Part shown: piece after piece, positions 22,553-32,609 of the stretch
Layout: every line of letters begins with the position of its first letter
How positions within the stretch are numbered: position 1 is the first letter of the stretch
NCBI RefSeq assembly: GCF_028622835.1
Contig: NZ_CP117677.1
Span: 1,508,001 to 1,572,000 of the forward strand
Origin: Caloramator sp. mosi_1
Lineage (GTDB): Bacteria; Bacillota; Clostridia; Clostridiales; Caloramatoraceae
Direction of reading: 5' to 3'
DNA length: 64,000 nucleotides
Notes under the pieces: generated by a model
What the model saw: the letters and a program-made list of their open reading frames with translations, nothing else
Told to the model about the DNA's origin: nothing
Databases searched by the model: none
Program-made: the position numbers and the translations under genes

Positions 22553-23323
22553 ATGAAAGCTGTTATTCTAGCTGGAGGTTTTGGTACTAGATTAAGTGAA
22601 GAAACTATAAAAAACCAAAGCCTATGGTTGAAATAGGTGGAAAACCAGTTCTATGGCACATAATGAAAATATATTCACATTTTGGTATAAATGATTTTAT
22701 TATATGTTGTGGATATAAAGGATACATTATTAAAGAATATTTCTATAATTATTATATGCATATGAGTGATGTGACTATAGATTTGAGTACAGGAAATATT
22801 AATTATTACAATTGTAAGGCAGAGCATTGGAAAGTTACTTTAGTTGATACAGGATTACATACAATGACTGGTGGAAGAATAAAAAGAATAAAGGAATATG
22901 TTGGTAACAAAACCTTTATGTTGACTTATGGAGATGGTGTAGCAGATGTGGATATAAATAAATTACTATATTTTCATAAAAAACATGGTAAAATAGCAAC
23001 AGTAACAGCTGTTCAACCACCTGGAAGGTTTGGAGCGTTAGAAATTATTAATGAAGGTCAAGTCAACACTTTTTAGAAAAACCAATTGGAGATGGTGGTT
23101 GGATAAATGGAGGTTTTTTGTTTTTGAACCAGATATTTTTAATTATATAATTGATGATACTACAGTTTTAGAAAGGGAACCACTAAATAGGCTAGTTGAA
23201 GAAAATAATTTAATGGCATATAAACACTATGGATTTTGGAGACCTATGGATACAATGAGAGATAAATATGAACTAGAAAATTTATGGCAAAATGGTTTAG
23301 CTCCGTGGAAGGTATGGGAGTAA
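22553..23323 (+). CDS. rfbF: Glucose-1-phosphate cytidylyltransferase
   Basis: Converts glucose-1-phosphate and CTP to CDP-glucose, the entry step of CDP-deoxysugar synthesis. MKAVILAGGFGTRLSEET and KPMVEIGGKPVLWHIMKIY are the nucleotidyltransferase signature; LTYGDGVADVD carries the catalytic Asp, and GGFFVFEPD and GFWRPMDTMRD are typical of RfbF. About 257 residues, with breaks near 22610 and 23070. It pairs with rfbG about 2 kb downstream. Confidence 0.93.
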
Positions 23324-23357
23324 GGTAGTAATCAAATATTTATAGGAGGATACTAAT

Positions 23358-23892
23358 ATGGAAATAGTAAGAACAGAGTTAGAGGGTGTCTATATAATAA
23401 AGAATTTTATTTTTAATGATAATAGAGGTAACCTTATAAAAGTTTATAATAGAAAAACTTTTGATGATTTTGGAATAAGTTTAGAAATAAAGGAACTTTA
23501 TTATACAATATCAAAAAAATGTCATAAGAGGAATGCATTTTCAATTAAAGCCATATGAAGTTGATAAGTTGGTTTTTGTTACTAAAGGAAGAATATTAGA
23601 TGTTGTATTAGATTTAAGAAAGGAATCAAAAACATTTAAAAAATTTATATCTGTAGAATTAGACCAATACAATATGAATTCTATATATATTCCAAAAGGA
23701 TATGCACATGGATATAAATCTTTAGAAGATGATTCAATAGTAAATTATGCTACAACACGAGAATATAATCCTGTTTATGATACTGGTATTAGATGGGATA
23801 GTTTTGGTATGGATTGGAAAGTAGATAATCCTATTATTTCTGAAAAAGATATGAAATTGATAAAATTAGACGAATTTAACGATTGGTTTTAA
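23358..23892 (+). CDS. Nucleotide-sugar 3,5-epimerase (RfbC-like cupin)
   Basis: A dTDP-4-dehydrorhamnose 3,5-epimerase fold: RGMHFQLKPYEVDKLVFV with the catalytic His region, IYIPKGYAHGY and the terminal DPI-like WKVDNPIISEKD. About 178 residues after AGGAGG, with one break near 23520. In this operon the substrate is probably a CDP-4-keto-6-deoxyhexose rather than a dTDP sugar. That is inferred from the rfbF and rfbG neighbours. Confidence 0.85.
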
Positions 23893-23903
23893 GGGTGATT
23901 ACA

Positions 23904-24797
23904 ATGAAGACTGTTTTGGTTACAGGAGCTACTGGATATGTTGGTTCAAATTTAGTAAAAACATTAGTTAATTTAGGTTATAATGTACATATAGTCGTTA
24001 GAAAAGAGTCTAAACTTGAAGTACTAGAGAGTTTTTAGACAAAATAAAAATATTTGTTTATGATTATAAAATAGAAAATTTGATAAATTATTTTTTAAAA
24101 CATAAATTTGATGCTATATTTCATTTAGCATCATTATTTATAGCAGAACACGATTCAAATCAAATTGATGATTTATTAAAAAGTAATATAATATTTGGTA
24201 CACATATATTAGAGGCTATGAAATACGGAAATGTTAAAAATATGGTTAACATTGGTACATATTGGCAACATTATAAAAATGAAGAATATAACCCCGTGTG
24301 TTTGTATGCTGCTTCAAAAGAAGCTTTTGAAAAAATAATTGAGTTTTATATTCAAGTTGAAAATATAAAAGTTATTACATTGAAGTTATATGATATCTAT
24401 GGAATAAATGATAAAAGAAAAAAATAATAAATATATTAAAAGAACATATTAATTCAGATGAATTATTGTTAATGACAAAAGGTGAACAATTATTAGATCT
24501 AGTATATATTGACGATGTTGTTGAAGGAATTATAAAGGCATATGAACATATTATTAAAGAAGATGTCGCAAAACATTATAAATATGCACTATCTTCTAAT
24601 AAAAAATAAAGTTGAAAGAATTGGTTGAAATTATAGAGGAAATTTGCGGTAAAAAACTCAAAATTGTTTGGGGTGGAAAAGATTATAGAAAAAGAGAAAT
24701 ATTTACACCTATAAATTTGTATGAAAATTTACCAGGGTGGTATCCAAAAATATCATTAAAAGAAGGGTTAGAAAGAATAATAAAACAAATTGAATAA
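23904..24797 (+). CDS. NAD-dependent sugar epimerase/reductase (SDR)
   Basis: Extended SDR with the NAD-binding GATGYVGSN at the N-terminus and the YxxxK catalytic pair in YAASKEAFEK. Its late segment (LLDLVYIDDVVEGI, PGWYPKISLKEGLER) resembles CDP-paratose/abequose synthases and related 4-ketoreductases. About 297 residues, breaks near 24038, 24424 and 24607. It probably performs the final 4-keto reduction of the CDP-deoxysugar. Confidence 0.8.
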
Positions 24798-25088
24798 ATT
24801 GATAAATAAAATATATGGTTGCAAAAATAGATTTTGTGAAAATGTGGATTACTTTTAAGAAATATTTGTTTTCTAAACGAATTTAAGTGGCTTGATAGTC
24901 AAGAAAAAATACAAATAATAATTTAGAAAAAGTTATTCACAAATTTAAAGAAATTGAAATAAGTAAAAATAATGTATTTTGAGGTTAGTGAAGGAAAATA
25001 TAAAAGTTTTACGGTTAGAAAAGTAGAAATATCAATTGTTGTGAAATTTTGCAGTCGACTATGATAAATAAAATATTAGGAGGTTAAA
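24798..25088. other. Gap with possible decayed gene
   Basis: About 290 bp. One sense reads KNRFCENVDYFLRN...FKWLDSQEKI and ...EISKNNVYFEVSEG over several frame changes, so this may be a decayed or error-split short gene, but I recognise no family. The last bases carry the rfbG ribosome site (TTAGGAGG). Confidence 0.35.
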
Positions 25089-26180
25089 ATGAGAGGTTTT
25101 TTAAAAATATATATGAAGGAAAAAGAGTGCTTTTAACAGGTTCAACGGGTTTTAAAGGCTCTTGGCTTTCAATATGGCTTAATAAACTTGGAGCTGAGGT
25201 TATAGGATATTCTTTAGATCCTCCTACACAACCTTCTCTTTTAATATATGTAATTTAGATAAAAAGATTAATAACATAACAGGTGATATTAGGGATGAAC
25301 AAAAATTAATAGAAGTGTTTAAGAAATATAAACCAGAAATAGTATTTCATTTAGCAGCTCAACCTTTAGTTAGACGTTCATATATTTTTCCTAAAGAAAC
25401 TTATGAAATAAATATTATAGGGACTGTAAATATATTAGATATTGCTAAAAATATTGATAGTATTAAGGCAGTAGTTGTAATTACCACAGATAAGTGTTAT
25501 GAAAATAAAGAATGGATTTATGGATATAGAGAAACAGATCCTATAGGAGGATTTGATCCATATAGTTCTAGCAAGGGATGTGTGGAATTAATAGTATCTT
25601 CATATAGAAATAGTTTTTATAACGAAAAAGGAATAGCTTTATCTTCAGTGAGAGCAGGTAATGTAATAGGAGGAGGGGACTGGGCAGAGGATAGGCTTAT
25701 ACCTGATTTTGTAAGAGCGGTTTCGCAAAATAAACCAGTAATAGTAAGAAATCCATTAGCAATAAGACCTTGGCAATATGTCTTGGAGCCTTTGTCAGGT
25801 TATTTATGGCTTGGAGCGTTGATGCTTGAAGATAAAGAAAAATATAGTAGTTCTTGGAATTTCGGACCTAATGATACAGATGTCTTAAATGTAAGTGAAA
25901 TTTTAAATTTAGCTATAAAAAATTGGGGCAAGGGAAATATAGAACTTGATAGAAATTCACAACTTCACGAAGCAAATTTTTGAAACTTGACATAAGTAAA
26001 GCACGAACTTACCTTCAGTGGTATCCTGTATATGATGTATATAAAGCTATAAATAAAACAATAGAGTGGTATAAGATATATTATGAAAATAATAATGAAG
26101 ACATGTATGAATATACTTTAAAGCAAATAGAAGAATATGAAAGGGAAGCAAAAATAAAAAATATGAAATGGAGTGAATAA
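25089..26180 (+). CDS. rfbG: CDP-glucose 4,6-dehydratase
   Basis: Converts CDP-glucose to CDP-4-keto-6-deoxyglucose. LLTGSTGFKGSWLSIWL is the NAD-binding signature specific to RfbG; VVITTDKCYENKEW and YSSSKGCVELI (YxxxK) follow, then RPWQYVLEPLSGYL. About 360 residues. Breaks near 25105, 25243 and 25980. Together with rfbF, the epimerase and the SDR it makes a CDP-6-deoxyhexose. The genes for 3-deoxygenation (rfbH/rfbI type) are absent, so a 3,6-dideoxy sugar is not expected. Confidence 0.93.
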
Positions 26181-26234
26181 AAGTAATCGTTAATTATATT
26201 GATACATCGATAACCCATTTATCTTTATCAATAA

Positions 26235-27711
26235 GGCTCTTTGTCAATAGTTGGGGCGGGCATTAGATTAGAATGCCTGTCCTTTCTTATTTGATAAGGA
26301 TTTTAGCAAGATAGATAGGATGAGGGAGTTTACCCTTAAAAAATTGCACGACAAAAAGACCAACGATAGTTGGATTTTCTAAAATACAATATTTAACAGA
26401 TTACTTGTTACAACAATGAAGAATTCTATTCCTGAATCTATCAAAATTTCTATAGCCGAAGGCTATTCTTTTAATAACTTTGATTTTATTATTAAATCCT
26501 TCTATACAAGCATTTGTATAAGGAATATCAAAAGAATTACAAATCTCATTAAAATATCTGATATAGGTATTTGCACATCTTTTGAATTCATTGATACCAC
26601 TATTTTGTGCAAGTTTAATCCAATCTTTTAAGAGGACACGAGCTTCGTTAGAAGAAGGTGAAGCATCAATAATACTCAATAACTTTTCCTTTAAAGTGTG
26701 GGCAATTGCTAATTCACTATTATAAGAAAACATAACTTGTAAAGCTAACTTTGAATCTGTATCAAGTAAGCCATATCTTTTTAAAATAAGCTTTTTATTT
26801 CTTTTAAAGTATTTTCTTAATTTAATTGATAGTTCTCTTTGGATACGTTTTCTTACCGCTTCTACTGCCCATATGACTTGTCTAATATAGTGAAATTTAT
26901 CTATAACAATTACAGCATTTTTGAAATAAGTTTTAGCTAAATCAATATAGGGTTGCCACATATCACAAATAAAGTGTGTAACGCTATTGCGATTTTTAAT
27001 TTTTCTAAAATAATCTATAAGAATATGCTCTTTTCTATCTTTAATAATGTCTAGTATTTTATGATTAACAGGATCGACTATTGCACAATGATATTTAGAA
27101 CCACTAGAGTTACCTTTAAATTCATCTATAGATATTATTTTAGGTAAATTAGTAGGAGAAGAGTAAGATACATTATCAAAAATACGTTTTATAGTATCGA
27201 TAGATAGATTAGTTTTTCTAGCAACTGATGTCATACTATATTCATTAGATAATTCATTAATTACAAACATAGCTAATCTATTAGTTATTCTATGATAACG
27301 AGGTAAAAATTCTATATGTTCATAAAATCTTTTGCCGCAGGCATTACAACGATATCTACGTTTTTTAAGAATGATAAAAGTATGTTTAAAGAATAAGGGT
27401 ATGCCTTTAATACGCTGAATTCTATAATCGTGAACTCTTGTAACTTTGGAATTACAATTAGGGCAAGTATAAATTTTTTCTTAGTTTCTAAGTATATCTC
27501 AATGTACGTGTTATTATGAATAATCTTTTTATAATAACATCTTTAAAACCTAATAAATTTTTGATAGAATTATTAGTGTGCACTTGATGGATGCCTCCTT
27601 TTAGGTAAGGTTTTTGTTTGGTTACTTTAATTTTACCAGGTGTCTAATCAGGTGCACATATTTTTTGTAAAAAATATGTTGGGGCTACGCCCCAACATTT
27701 ATTATAGAACC
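26235..27711 (-). mobile_element. ISL3-family insertion sequence, copy 2
   Basis: Nearly identical to copy 1 (a few substitutions) and in the same orientation. The 8-bp flanks differ (ATCAATAA left, AACATTTG right), so no target duplication is visible. One end may mark an inversion or deletion junction by recombination between copies, or the duplication has decayed. Confidence 0.9.
26401..27583 (-). CDS. ISL3-family transposase, copy 2
   Basis: Same protein as copy 1 with a few residue changes (for example S for G in the NSSGSKY segment). The GTG start at 27583 follows AAAGGAGG. Here the CGKRFYEH segment is in frame, unlike copy 1, but the break in the A-run before the zinc-finger (AAGAAAAAATTT) is the same as in copy 1. 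The DDE residues are intact. Confidence 0.88.
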
Positions 27712-27734
27712 AACATTTGAAAGATAGGTGTTAA

Positions 27735-28323
27735 GATGAGAACAATTATATCTTTTATTGTTAAGTATGAAACACTAATGGGCTCAATTATAGGGGCATT
27801 ATTAGCTGCATTTTTGGTATATTAACACAAGTATGGTTAGATAAAAAGAGAAAAAGCAGAAGCTAAAAATATTACTGAATTAGTAAAGTATGAAATGGAT
27901 TTGAATTACCAATTAGCAAAACAAATGGCAATAACAAAAGAAGGCATATATGAATTTAAAACAGACTATTATGACAGATTTTTAGATAAAATAATGCTAA
28001 TAAATAATGATATGATAAAAAGTAAGATATTAGATATTTATATTGATTTAAAGTTATATAATGCTGGAATTAATTCGCAATATGGTTTGATTATTAAAAA
28101 ATTAGAGAATTAAATCAGGTTTCTAAATGGGGACTAAAAATAGAAACTGAAGAAGAATTAAATAGAGAAATTTCAATTTATCAAATGAAAAAATAAAGGA
28201 GAAATAAAGGAGTTGGAATTAGCTAATTATCAAGCTAAAGATAAAAGAGGATATTATGGTATAATATGTAGTATAGATAATCTAAGTAATAAAATAGAAA
28301 GAGTTTTTAGAAATAACAATTAA
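27735..28323 (+). CDS. Membrane-anchored hypothetical protein
   Basis: Begins after AGATAGGTGTTAAG. One N-terminal membrane segment (about residues 14-32, MGSIIGALLAAFLVYLTQVW) is followed by a charged, helical cytoplasmic part of about 160 residues. The frame breaks near 27820, 28105 and 28195. I do not recognise a family. It lies directly after ISL3 copy 2 and before motility-type genes. Confidence 0.5.
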
Positions 28324-28431
28324 ACTGTGGAACAGTGCTACAAATTTTAAGTGACAATTCATGAACATGGAAAAAAGAGTAAGAAAATAAATTAAACATA
28401 TAGTGTCTTAAAAAATTAAGGGGTTGATACC

Positions 28432-28608
28432 ATGGACATAGCCGCCCTATCAATAAACCTAAACCAAGCAAAAGTAGCCCAACAACCAAGCATAGCTGTA
28501 ATGAAACTTGCAATGGAAACAGGAAAACAAACAGCCAATGAACAAGTGAAGATGATTGAAAAGAGCATAGATCCAAATTTGGGAAAAATAATAGATGTAA
28601 GTGTGTGA
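28432..28608 (+). CDS. yjfB: YjfB-family putative motility protein
   Basis: An intact 58-residue protein. The pattern MDIAALSINLNQ...QPSIAVMKLAMETGK...MIEKSIDPNLG fits the YjfB family of small proteins found with flagellar genes. Its biochemical role is unknown. The ribosome site AAGGGG precedes the start. The stop overlaps the region of the next start, suggesting coupling. Confidence 0.85.
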   Translation: MDIAALSINLNQAKVAQQPSIAVMKLAMETGKQTANEQVKMIEKSIDPNLGKIIDVSV

Positions 28609-28612
28609 TAAA

Positions 28613-28843
28613 ATGGATAATGAAGAGTTAATACAACAACTAAACTTAATAAAATACAGGCTTAGGATGATAGATTTAATAGAAGAAAAACTATTGAAAA
28701 TGAGAGCCTTAGCCTGTTTAGTTAAAGAGAAAGAAATGGATAAAGAAGAAATAGATAAGATAAATAAAGAAATACAAAGACTTGCAAAGGAAGTTAATGC
28801 ATTAGATGAAGAGAGTAGGGTAATGATAAATACGGGGATTTGA
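28613..28843 (+). CDS. Small coiled-coil protein next to yjfB
   Basis: About 76 residues, nearly all charged helix (heptad-like runs between residues 5 and 65). I take the ATG at 28613 rather than the upstream GTG. The size and shape recall flagellar chaperones such as FliT, but I see no motif proving that. Four bases separate it from yjfB, so the two are probably co-expressed. Confidence 0.6.
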   Translation: MDNEELIQQLNLIKYRLRMIDLIEEKLLKMRALACLVKEKEMDKEEIDKINKEIQRLAKEVNALDEESRVMINTGI

Positions 28844-28844
28844 C

Positions 28845-28904
28845 TAACCCAAATTGATAGACTTTTATTGAATCAATTAGGGTTCAATTCCCTCGCCTCC
28901 AGCA
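28845..28904 (+). other. tRNA/tmRNA-like 3' end, possible attachment-site remnant
   Basis: AGGGTTCAATTCCCT (28879-28893) is a T-arm with the invariant TTCRA loop. It is followed by CGCCTCC and AGCA, like the 3' acceptor strand of a tRNA-Ser. No matching 5' half lies upstream, so this is a fragment. An imperfect inverted repeat (AACCCAAATTGAT with ATCAATTAGGGTT) overlaps it. Such 3' ends are typical att scars of tRNA-targeting integrases. It lies just before the mobile region, but I found no second copy in the window. Confidence 0.5.
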
Positions 28905-28929
28905 AAACTATACGTTTCATTGATACCAT

Positions 28930-28960
28930 AAGCCTTGAGAAATCAGGGCTTTTTGCTTTT
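28930..28960 (+). terminator. Intrinsic terminator
   Basis: AAGCCTTGA and TCAGGGCTT pair around GAAA, followed by TTTTGCTTTT. It ends the yjfB operon or the RNA gene remnant just upstream. Confidence 0.75.
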
Positions 28961-28995
28961 GAATGGCAGCTATATAACATATAACTTTTATCCCT

Positions 28996-29110
28996 GATTT
29001 AGTGCAGGATGAAATTAAAAGAGAAAAGAAGTAAAGGATAAAAGATAGAAGGGAGTTTTTAGGTAAGATTATATGTGGTGACTGTGGAAGTTTTTACGGC
29101 AGAAAGTTTT
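28996..29110 (+). pseudogene. Serine recombinase 3' relic (zinc ribbon)
   Basis: DNA reading GKIICGDCGSFYGRKFW in one frame, preceded by LVQDEIKR-like sequence, matches the zinc-ribbon part of the intact recombinase at 51223-52773 (residues around 300-345). The rest of the gene is missing. It marks the left edge of the duplicated block that precedes the first bacteriocin. Confidence 0.75.
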
Positions 29111-29435
29111 GGGAATCTATGTAAAAACTTAAGAGGGGAATATCGGAGAAAATAAAAGTATTTAAAGAGGTTAGAGTAATCTAGATTCTTTTTATACCGT
29201 TTTAAACAGTTGAAGTATATAATTAAAATAATATGTAAATTTAAGTTTATTTATATCAAACAATTAAATGGAATATGGGATATGTAGAATAATGTAGAAA
29301 AAAATAGAAAAAATATAGTTGACAATATATATATATATATATAATATTATTGTAAATGAATTGGATATAAATGCTATAAATATCAAAATATATACTTATT
29401 TGATAATTATATACGGTAACTTTAGGAGGAATTTT

Positions 29436-29916
29436 ATGTTAAATATTAAGGATGGATAGGAATTAAAAATAAGTAACCTTCTTTCTTTAAGAAAGAAAAT
29501 GACACAAGAAGAAGTAAAGGAAGAAATGATGAAGATAGGAGAGTTTTTAAATCAAAAAAGTTAATGAAGATTGGACCAGTAGTAACGGCAACATTACAAG
29601 TAGAAATGAAAAATGGTCAACTAACTATTGATATGGAAATACTAGTATCAGTAGATAGAGAAATAGAATCTAATAGTACAAGTGAATATAATTTTAAAAA
29701 GGTATTTCACTTAGTAAATGCTGTATTTGTAATACATGTTTGGAAAGTAATGTTATTAAAAAACACATATAATGAAATGATGAATTATATAAATACAAAT
29801 AATTTACAACAATAACTGCAGTATATAATATGACTGTATCTGATATAAAAGATGGACAAGCATTAGATGAGTTAATTGTAGATGTATATTTAGGGGTGAG
29901 TTCATATAGCCTATAG
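29436..29916 (+). CDS. DUF5085-like protein
   Basis: Reconstructed from 29436 (after TAGGAGGA) with a stop at 29916, about 155 residues. Characteristic stretches are KMTQEEVKEEMMKIGEFL, VTATLQVE, DMEILVSVDREIE and KKVFHLVNAV, ending DVYLGVSS. I associate this pattern with DUF5085 proteins, which accompany type VII secretion LXG-toxin loci; function unknown. It has breaks near 29455, 29560, 29735 and 29812. A more degraded copy lies in the second block at 53080-53370. Confidence 0.6.
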
Positions 29917-30016
29917 TAAATAGGTGTACTATGTGTATATAATCAACCGGTTGATTTATATAAAATAAAGAGCATGTTCTAGAAAATAACCAAGATTTAA
30001 TAATGTTATTAGGTTA

Positions 30017-30218
30017 TTTAGTAACAATATTTTTAAATTTATATATTTGCTCAAAAAGTTAAGTTGCTTAATTTTGCTAATACAAAACATGTTATTCTCC
30101 TCCTCTGTGGATAGTTTTAGATATTTGTATAATTTAATAATGCCACAGTGGAGGAGAATAAAAAGCCTTACGGCTAAAAAAAGTAAAATCATTGGTTGCA
30201 TAATTCTTCAACCGACTA
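30017..30218 (+). promoter_or_regulatory. IS1182-like right end with outward promoter, copy 1
   Basis: Contains the first roughly 25 transposase codons (minus strand), the transposase SD, an inverted repeat (30094-30110 with 30143-30159) enclosing TATAAT (30128-30133), a small hairpin AGCC-TTAC-GGCT (30164-30175) and the terminal repeat ending CAACCGACTA at 30218. The bacteriocin start is 28 bp further on. The same unit occurs at 53460-53665 and 57704-57902. Confidence 0.75.
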
Positions 30219-30246
30219 TATAATACAAAAATAAGGAGGTTAAAAT

Positions 30247-30609
30247 ATGGTACAAAAGATATTTAAAAAGTCAATTACAGTTTTATTATTAGGCATATCT
30301 TTAACAGGTGTGGTTGCTTTAGCAGCATCTCAATCATTAAATAATGGTGGAGCAACATGGTCAGGAGGAATATCAGACGACAAGGTATATTCAAAGATTG
30401 TTGATAATAAAGTGGATGGATTGGCATATAAAGCTACTGTTTGGGTAAAAAATGATAAAGGTAATTATAATGAAGTTACAGATAAAACAAAAGGTATGGG
30501 TGAATTATATAAAATATATGTTGATATAGGGGCAACACATAGTAGTTTCTTAACACCTAACAAAGCAGGATATAAGAATTTTGAGGTAGTAAAGGCAACT
30601 GGAAATTAA
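30247..30609 (+). CDS. Lactococcin 972-family bacteriocin precursor
   Basis: 120 residues, intact, after AAGGAGG. A Sec signal peptide (KKSITVLLLGISLTGVVALA, cleavage around residue 27) precedes a mature part with GGATWSGG near its start and VYSK...YKATVWV, as in the lactococcin 972 family. These bacteriocins bind lipid II and block septum formation in sensitive cells. It has no cysteines. A strong hairpin terminator follows, then the DUF1430-type membrane protein and an ABC ATPase that complete the usual three-gene lcn972 locus. Confidence 0.85.
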   Translation: MVQKIFKKSITVLLLGISLTGVVALAASQSLNNGGATWSGGISDDKVYSKIVDNKVDGLAYKATVWVKNDKGNYNEVTDKTKGMGELYKIYVDIGATHSSFLTPNKAGYKNFEVVKATGN

Positions 30610-30621
30610 ATGTATTTAACA

Positions 30622-30664
30622 TTATCAAAATCCAATGCATTAATTTGCATTGGATTTTGATAAT
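30622..30664 (+). terminator. Strong hairpin after bacteriocin gene
   Basis: A perfect 18-bp stem (TTATCAAAATCCAATGCA and its complement) with a 6-nt loop sits between the bacteriocin gene and its transport/immunity genes. It may give far more bacteriocin transcript than downstream transcript. Confidence 0.8.
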
Positions 30665-30701
30665 AAAATTCATAAAGCTATACAGGGGGATAAAATATTA
30701 T

Positions 30702-32593
30702 ATGAAGAAGGTATTTAATATAATTGGTATATTATTAGGAATATATTTAATTTATACATTTCTAATATTTGTTAATTCTTCAGAATATCGTTTAAGTAGT
30801 GATATATATGATATTTCTATTGATAACAAGAGTATAACATATGTGATAAATTAAAGGAATATGCAGAAAAAAGCGATACAACAATAGTATTAATTAACTT
30901 TAAAAATACAAGTTTTTTAATTGTGATCTTGAGTTTACATTTATTAATCCAGATAAAAATATTAAAATGGGTAGACAAAAAGTATTTTACCAGGTCACAA
31001 AATTGTATATAAAGATATTAATGATATTAGAGCAGAAAAAGTGAAATATTTTCATGTGATTTTTGCTGACGAAGGAAAAGTTGAGAAGATAAAATATTTA
31101 TTAGAACAAGATGAATATAAAATTAATTTTATTGAAAAAAGAGATAAAATTAAAATTAGTTGGTCGTTTATTTTTACAGACTTTAATATTAAGTTTTATG
31201 GAACACTTATGATGTTATTGTTTTTAAGCATAGTAATGTATTATGTACATAGATTAAAGGAAATTGGAATTTTAAAGTTAAACGGTTGGAGTGACAGAAA
31301 AATTATTTCAAGGCTTTTTTTAGAATGTATGGTCAAATAATGCGGTTTAGCTTGATATTAATCATACCTTTTGGTATTTATATTATGTTTGTTGATATAA
31401 CAAAATTAAATTTATATATTAATCTTATAATAGTTATATATATGCTATTGATTTTGGTTTTTGCTATATCTGCAATTATAAGCATTATTTTTGTAAATAA
31501 TATTAATCAGGTTCAGGTTATAAAAAACAAAAAATAATAGAATAGTGTTTTACACTTTAATGGCATTTAAGACTATTATTGTAGTAATATTATTAATAAC
31601 AATTAATACATCAATAGAAAAAATAAATTTGGTTAAGCATACTATATTTAATATTAATAAATTAAGTAAATATAATCTTTATAGTGTAAAAACTTCATGT
31701 ACCCCAGAAAAAGAGTTAAATGAGAAGATTAATAAAATGATAGATTCTATTGATACTAGTCACTTTTATTTATATAAGGGAGATGAGATAGAATATAATA
31801 AACTTAATAAATTCATTTCTAATAAAAACTTAGAAGTTATGAAGAAAAAATTGCAGTTATAATTTCACCTAATATGTTAAAATATTTAAATGTTTTAGAT
31901 GAAAATGGAGAAAGAGTTTCAGAAAATAGAGTTGATGAAACTACATTATTAATACCATTGCATTACAAAGAATTTGAAAATAAAATTTTAGAAGAATATA
32001 ATATAGAAGATAGTGTAGCACACAAATATACACATGAAGACATTATATACATTCTAGATGGACAAGTATATAATTCATTTATACATCCAGATATGTATAA
32101 TTATGATTGTATTTTTATTTTTAGAAATGTTTATAAAGATGAATATTATATATATGGATTTGATTTTTAGATGAATTTGCCGCCAAAAGACTTGAAAAGG
32201 GATTTGAAGACATTGGAATAAATGAGGGTAGTATAAATGTTATTCCGCTTAAAGCTGAATACGACCAAAGAATTAATGATTTACAATTGGCTCTTTATGA
32301 AAACATTTCTTATGTGTTCAATAGTTTTTAGCATTTTTGGTATGTGTAATTTCATTGGTAATTATTTTTCTTGAACTAAGAAAAAAGAATTTGGTGTATA
32401 TAAATTTATTGGTAAACAACCTGTTAAAACAATATTAAAGTTTATTACAATGAATTGTGTAGTTACAATAGTCATTGCAGTAATGATAAATCAGATACTT
32501 GTATTAATAATATTTATTGAAATTTTAATATACAGCATATATATATATATGTATTTGAATAATAAAGCGATATTATCATTAAAAGGTGAATAA
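30702..32593 (+). CDS. Bacteriocin-associated integral membrane protein (DUF1430 type)
   Basis: Reconstructed as about 620 residues, split at several A/T runs. An N-terminal membrane segment, a large outer domain, then clustered membrane segments (WSFIFTDFNIKFYGTLMMLLFLSIVMYY; RFSLILIIPFGIYIMF), a second outer domain and a final membrane block near IFLELRKKEFGVYKFIG match the FtsX/MacB-like permease plan of the lactococcin-972-associated proteins. With the ABC ATPase it probably confers immunity or export. The order bacteriocin, membrane protein, ATPase is diagnostic. Confidence 0.82.
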
Positions 32594-32609
32594 TTTGGGA
32601 GGGAACACA

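Larger units (their letters stand above)
29140..30218 (+). repeat. Segmental duplication, copy A
   Basis: This block, about 0.9-1.1 kb, is homologous with interruptions to 52790-53665. Shared landmarks in order are GGTTAGAGTAATCTAG, AATTAAAATAATATGTAAATT, the AT-microsatellite after TTGACAATATAT, the DUF5085-like gene, ATAATCAAC(C/T)GGTTGA and the IS1182-like end. Each copy follows serine-recombinase 3' sequence and precedes a secreted toxin gene. Confidence 0.85.

Noticed and set aside
8103-27711. The two ISL3 copies and the island as one composite transposon
   Set aside because: Copy 1 has its own 8-bp target duplication directly on both sides, so it inserted independently. Outer flanks of the pair do not match.
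28845-28904. Functional tmRNA or tRNA gene
   Set aside because: Only the 3' T-arm and acceptor strand are present. The sequence upstream is protein-coding (yjfB operon) with no matching 5' half.
30094-30159. Inverted repeat around TATAAT as an invertible phase-variable promoter
   Set aside because: Only 32-33 bp lie between the arms, very short for a recombinase-driven inversion, and all three copies have the same orientation. Operator or IS-end structure is simpler.
29956-30201. Minus-strand 81-aa ORF upstream of the bacteriocin as an immunity protein
   Set aside because: Its middle reads MFCISKIKQLNF, the same as the start of the IS1182-like transposase, so it is a transposase remnant in shifted frame.
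30094-30218. Leader as a cyclic-di-GMP (GEMM) riboswitch
   Set aside because: It has AAAGCC and an ACCGACTA end, but lacks the GGCAAACC arm and tetraloop hairpin. The end is better explained as the IS terminal repeat. A covariance-model search would settle it.
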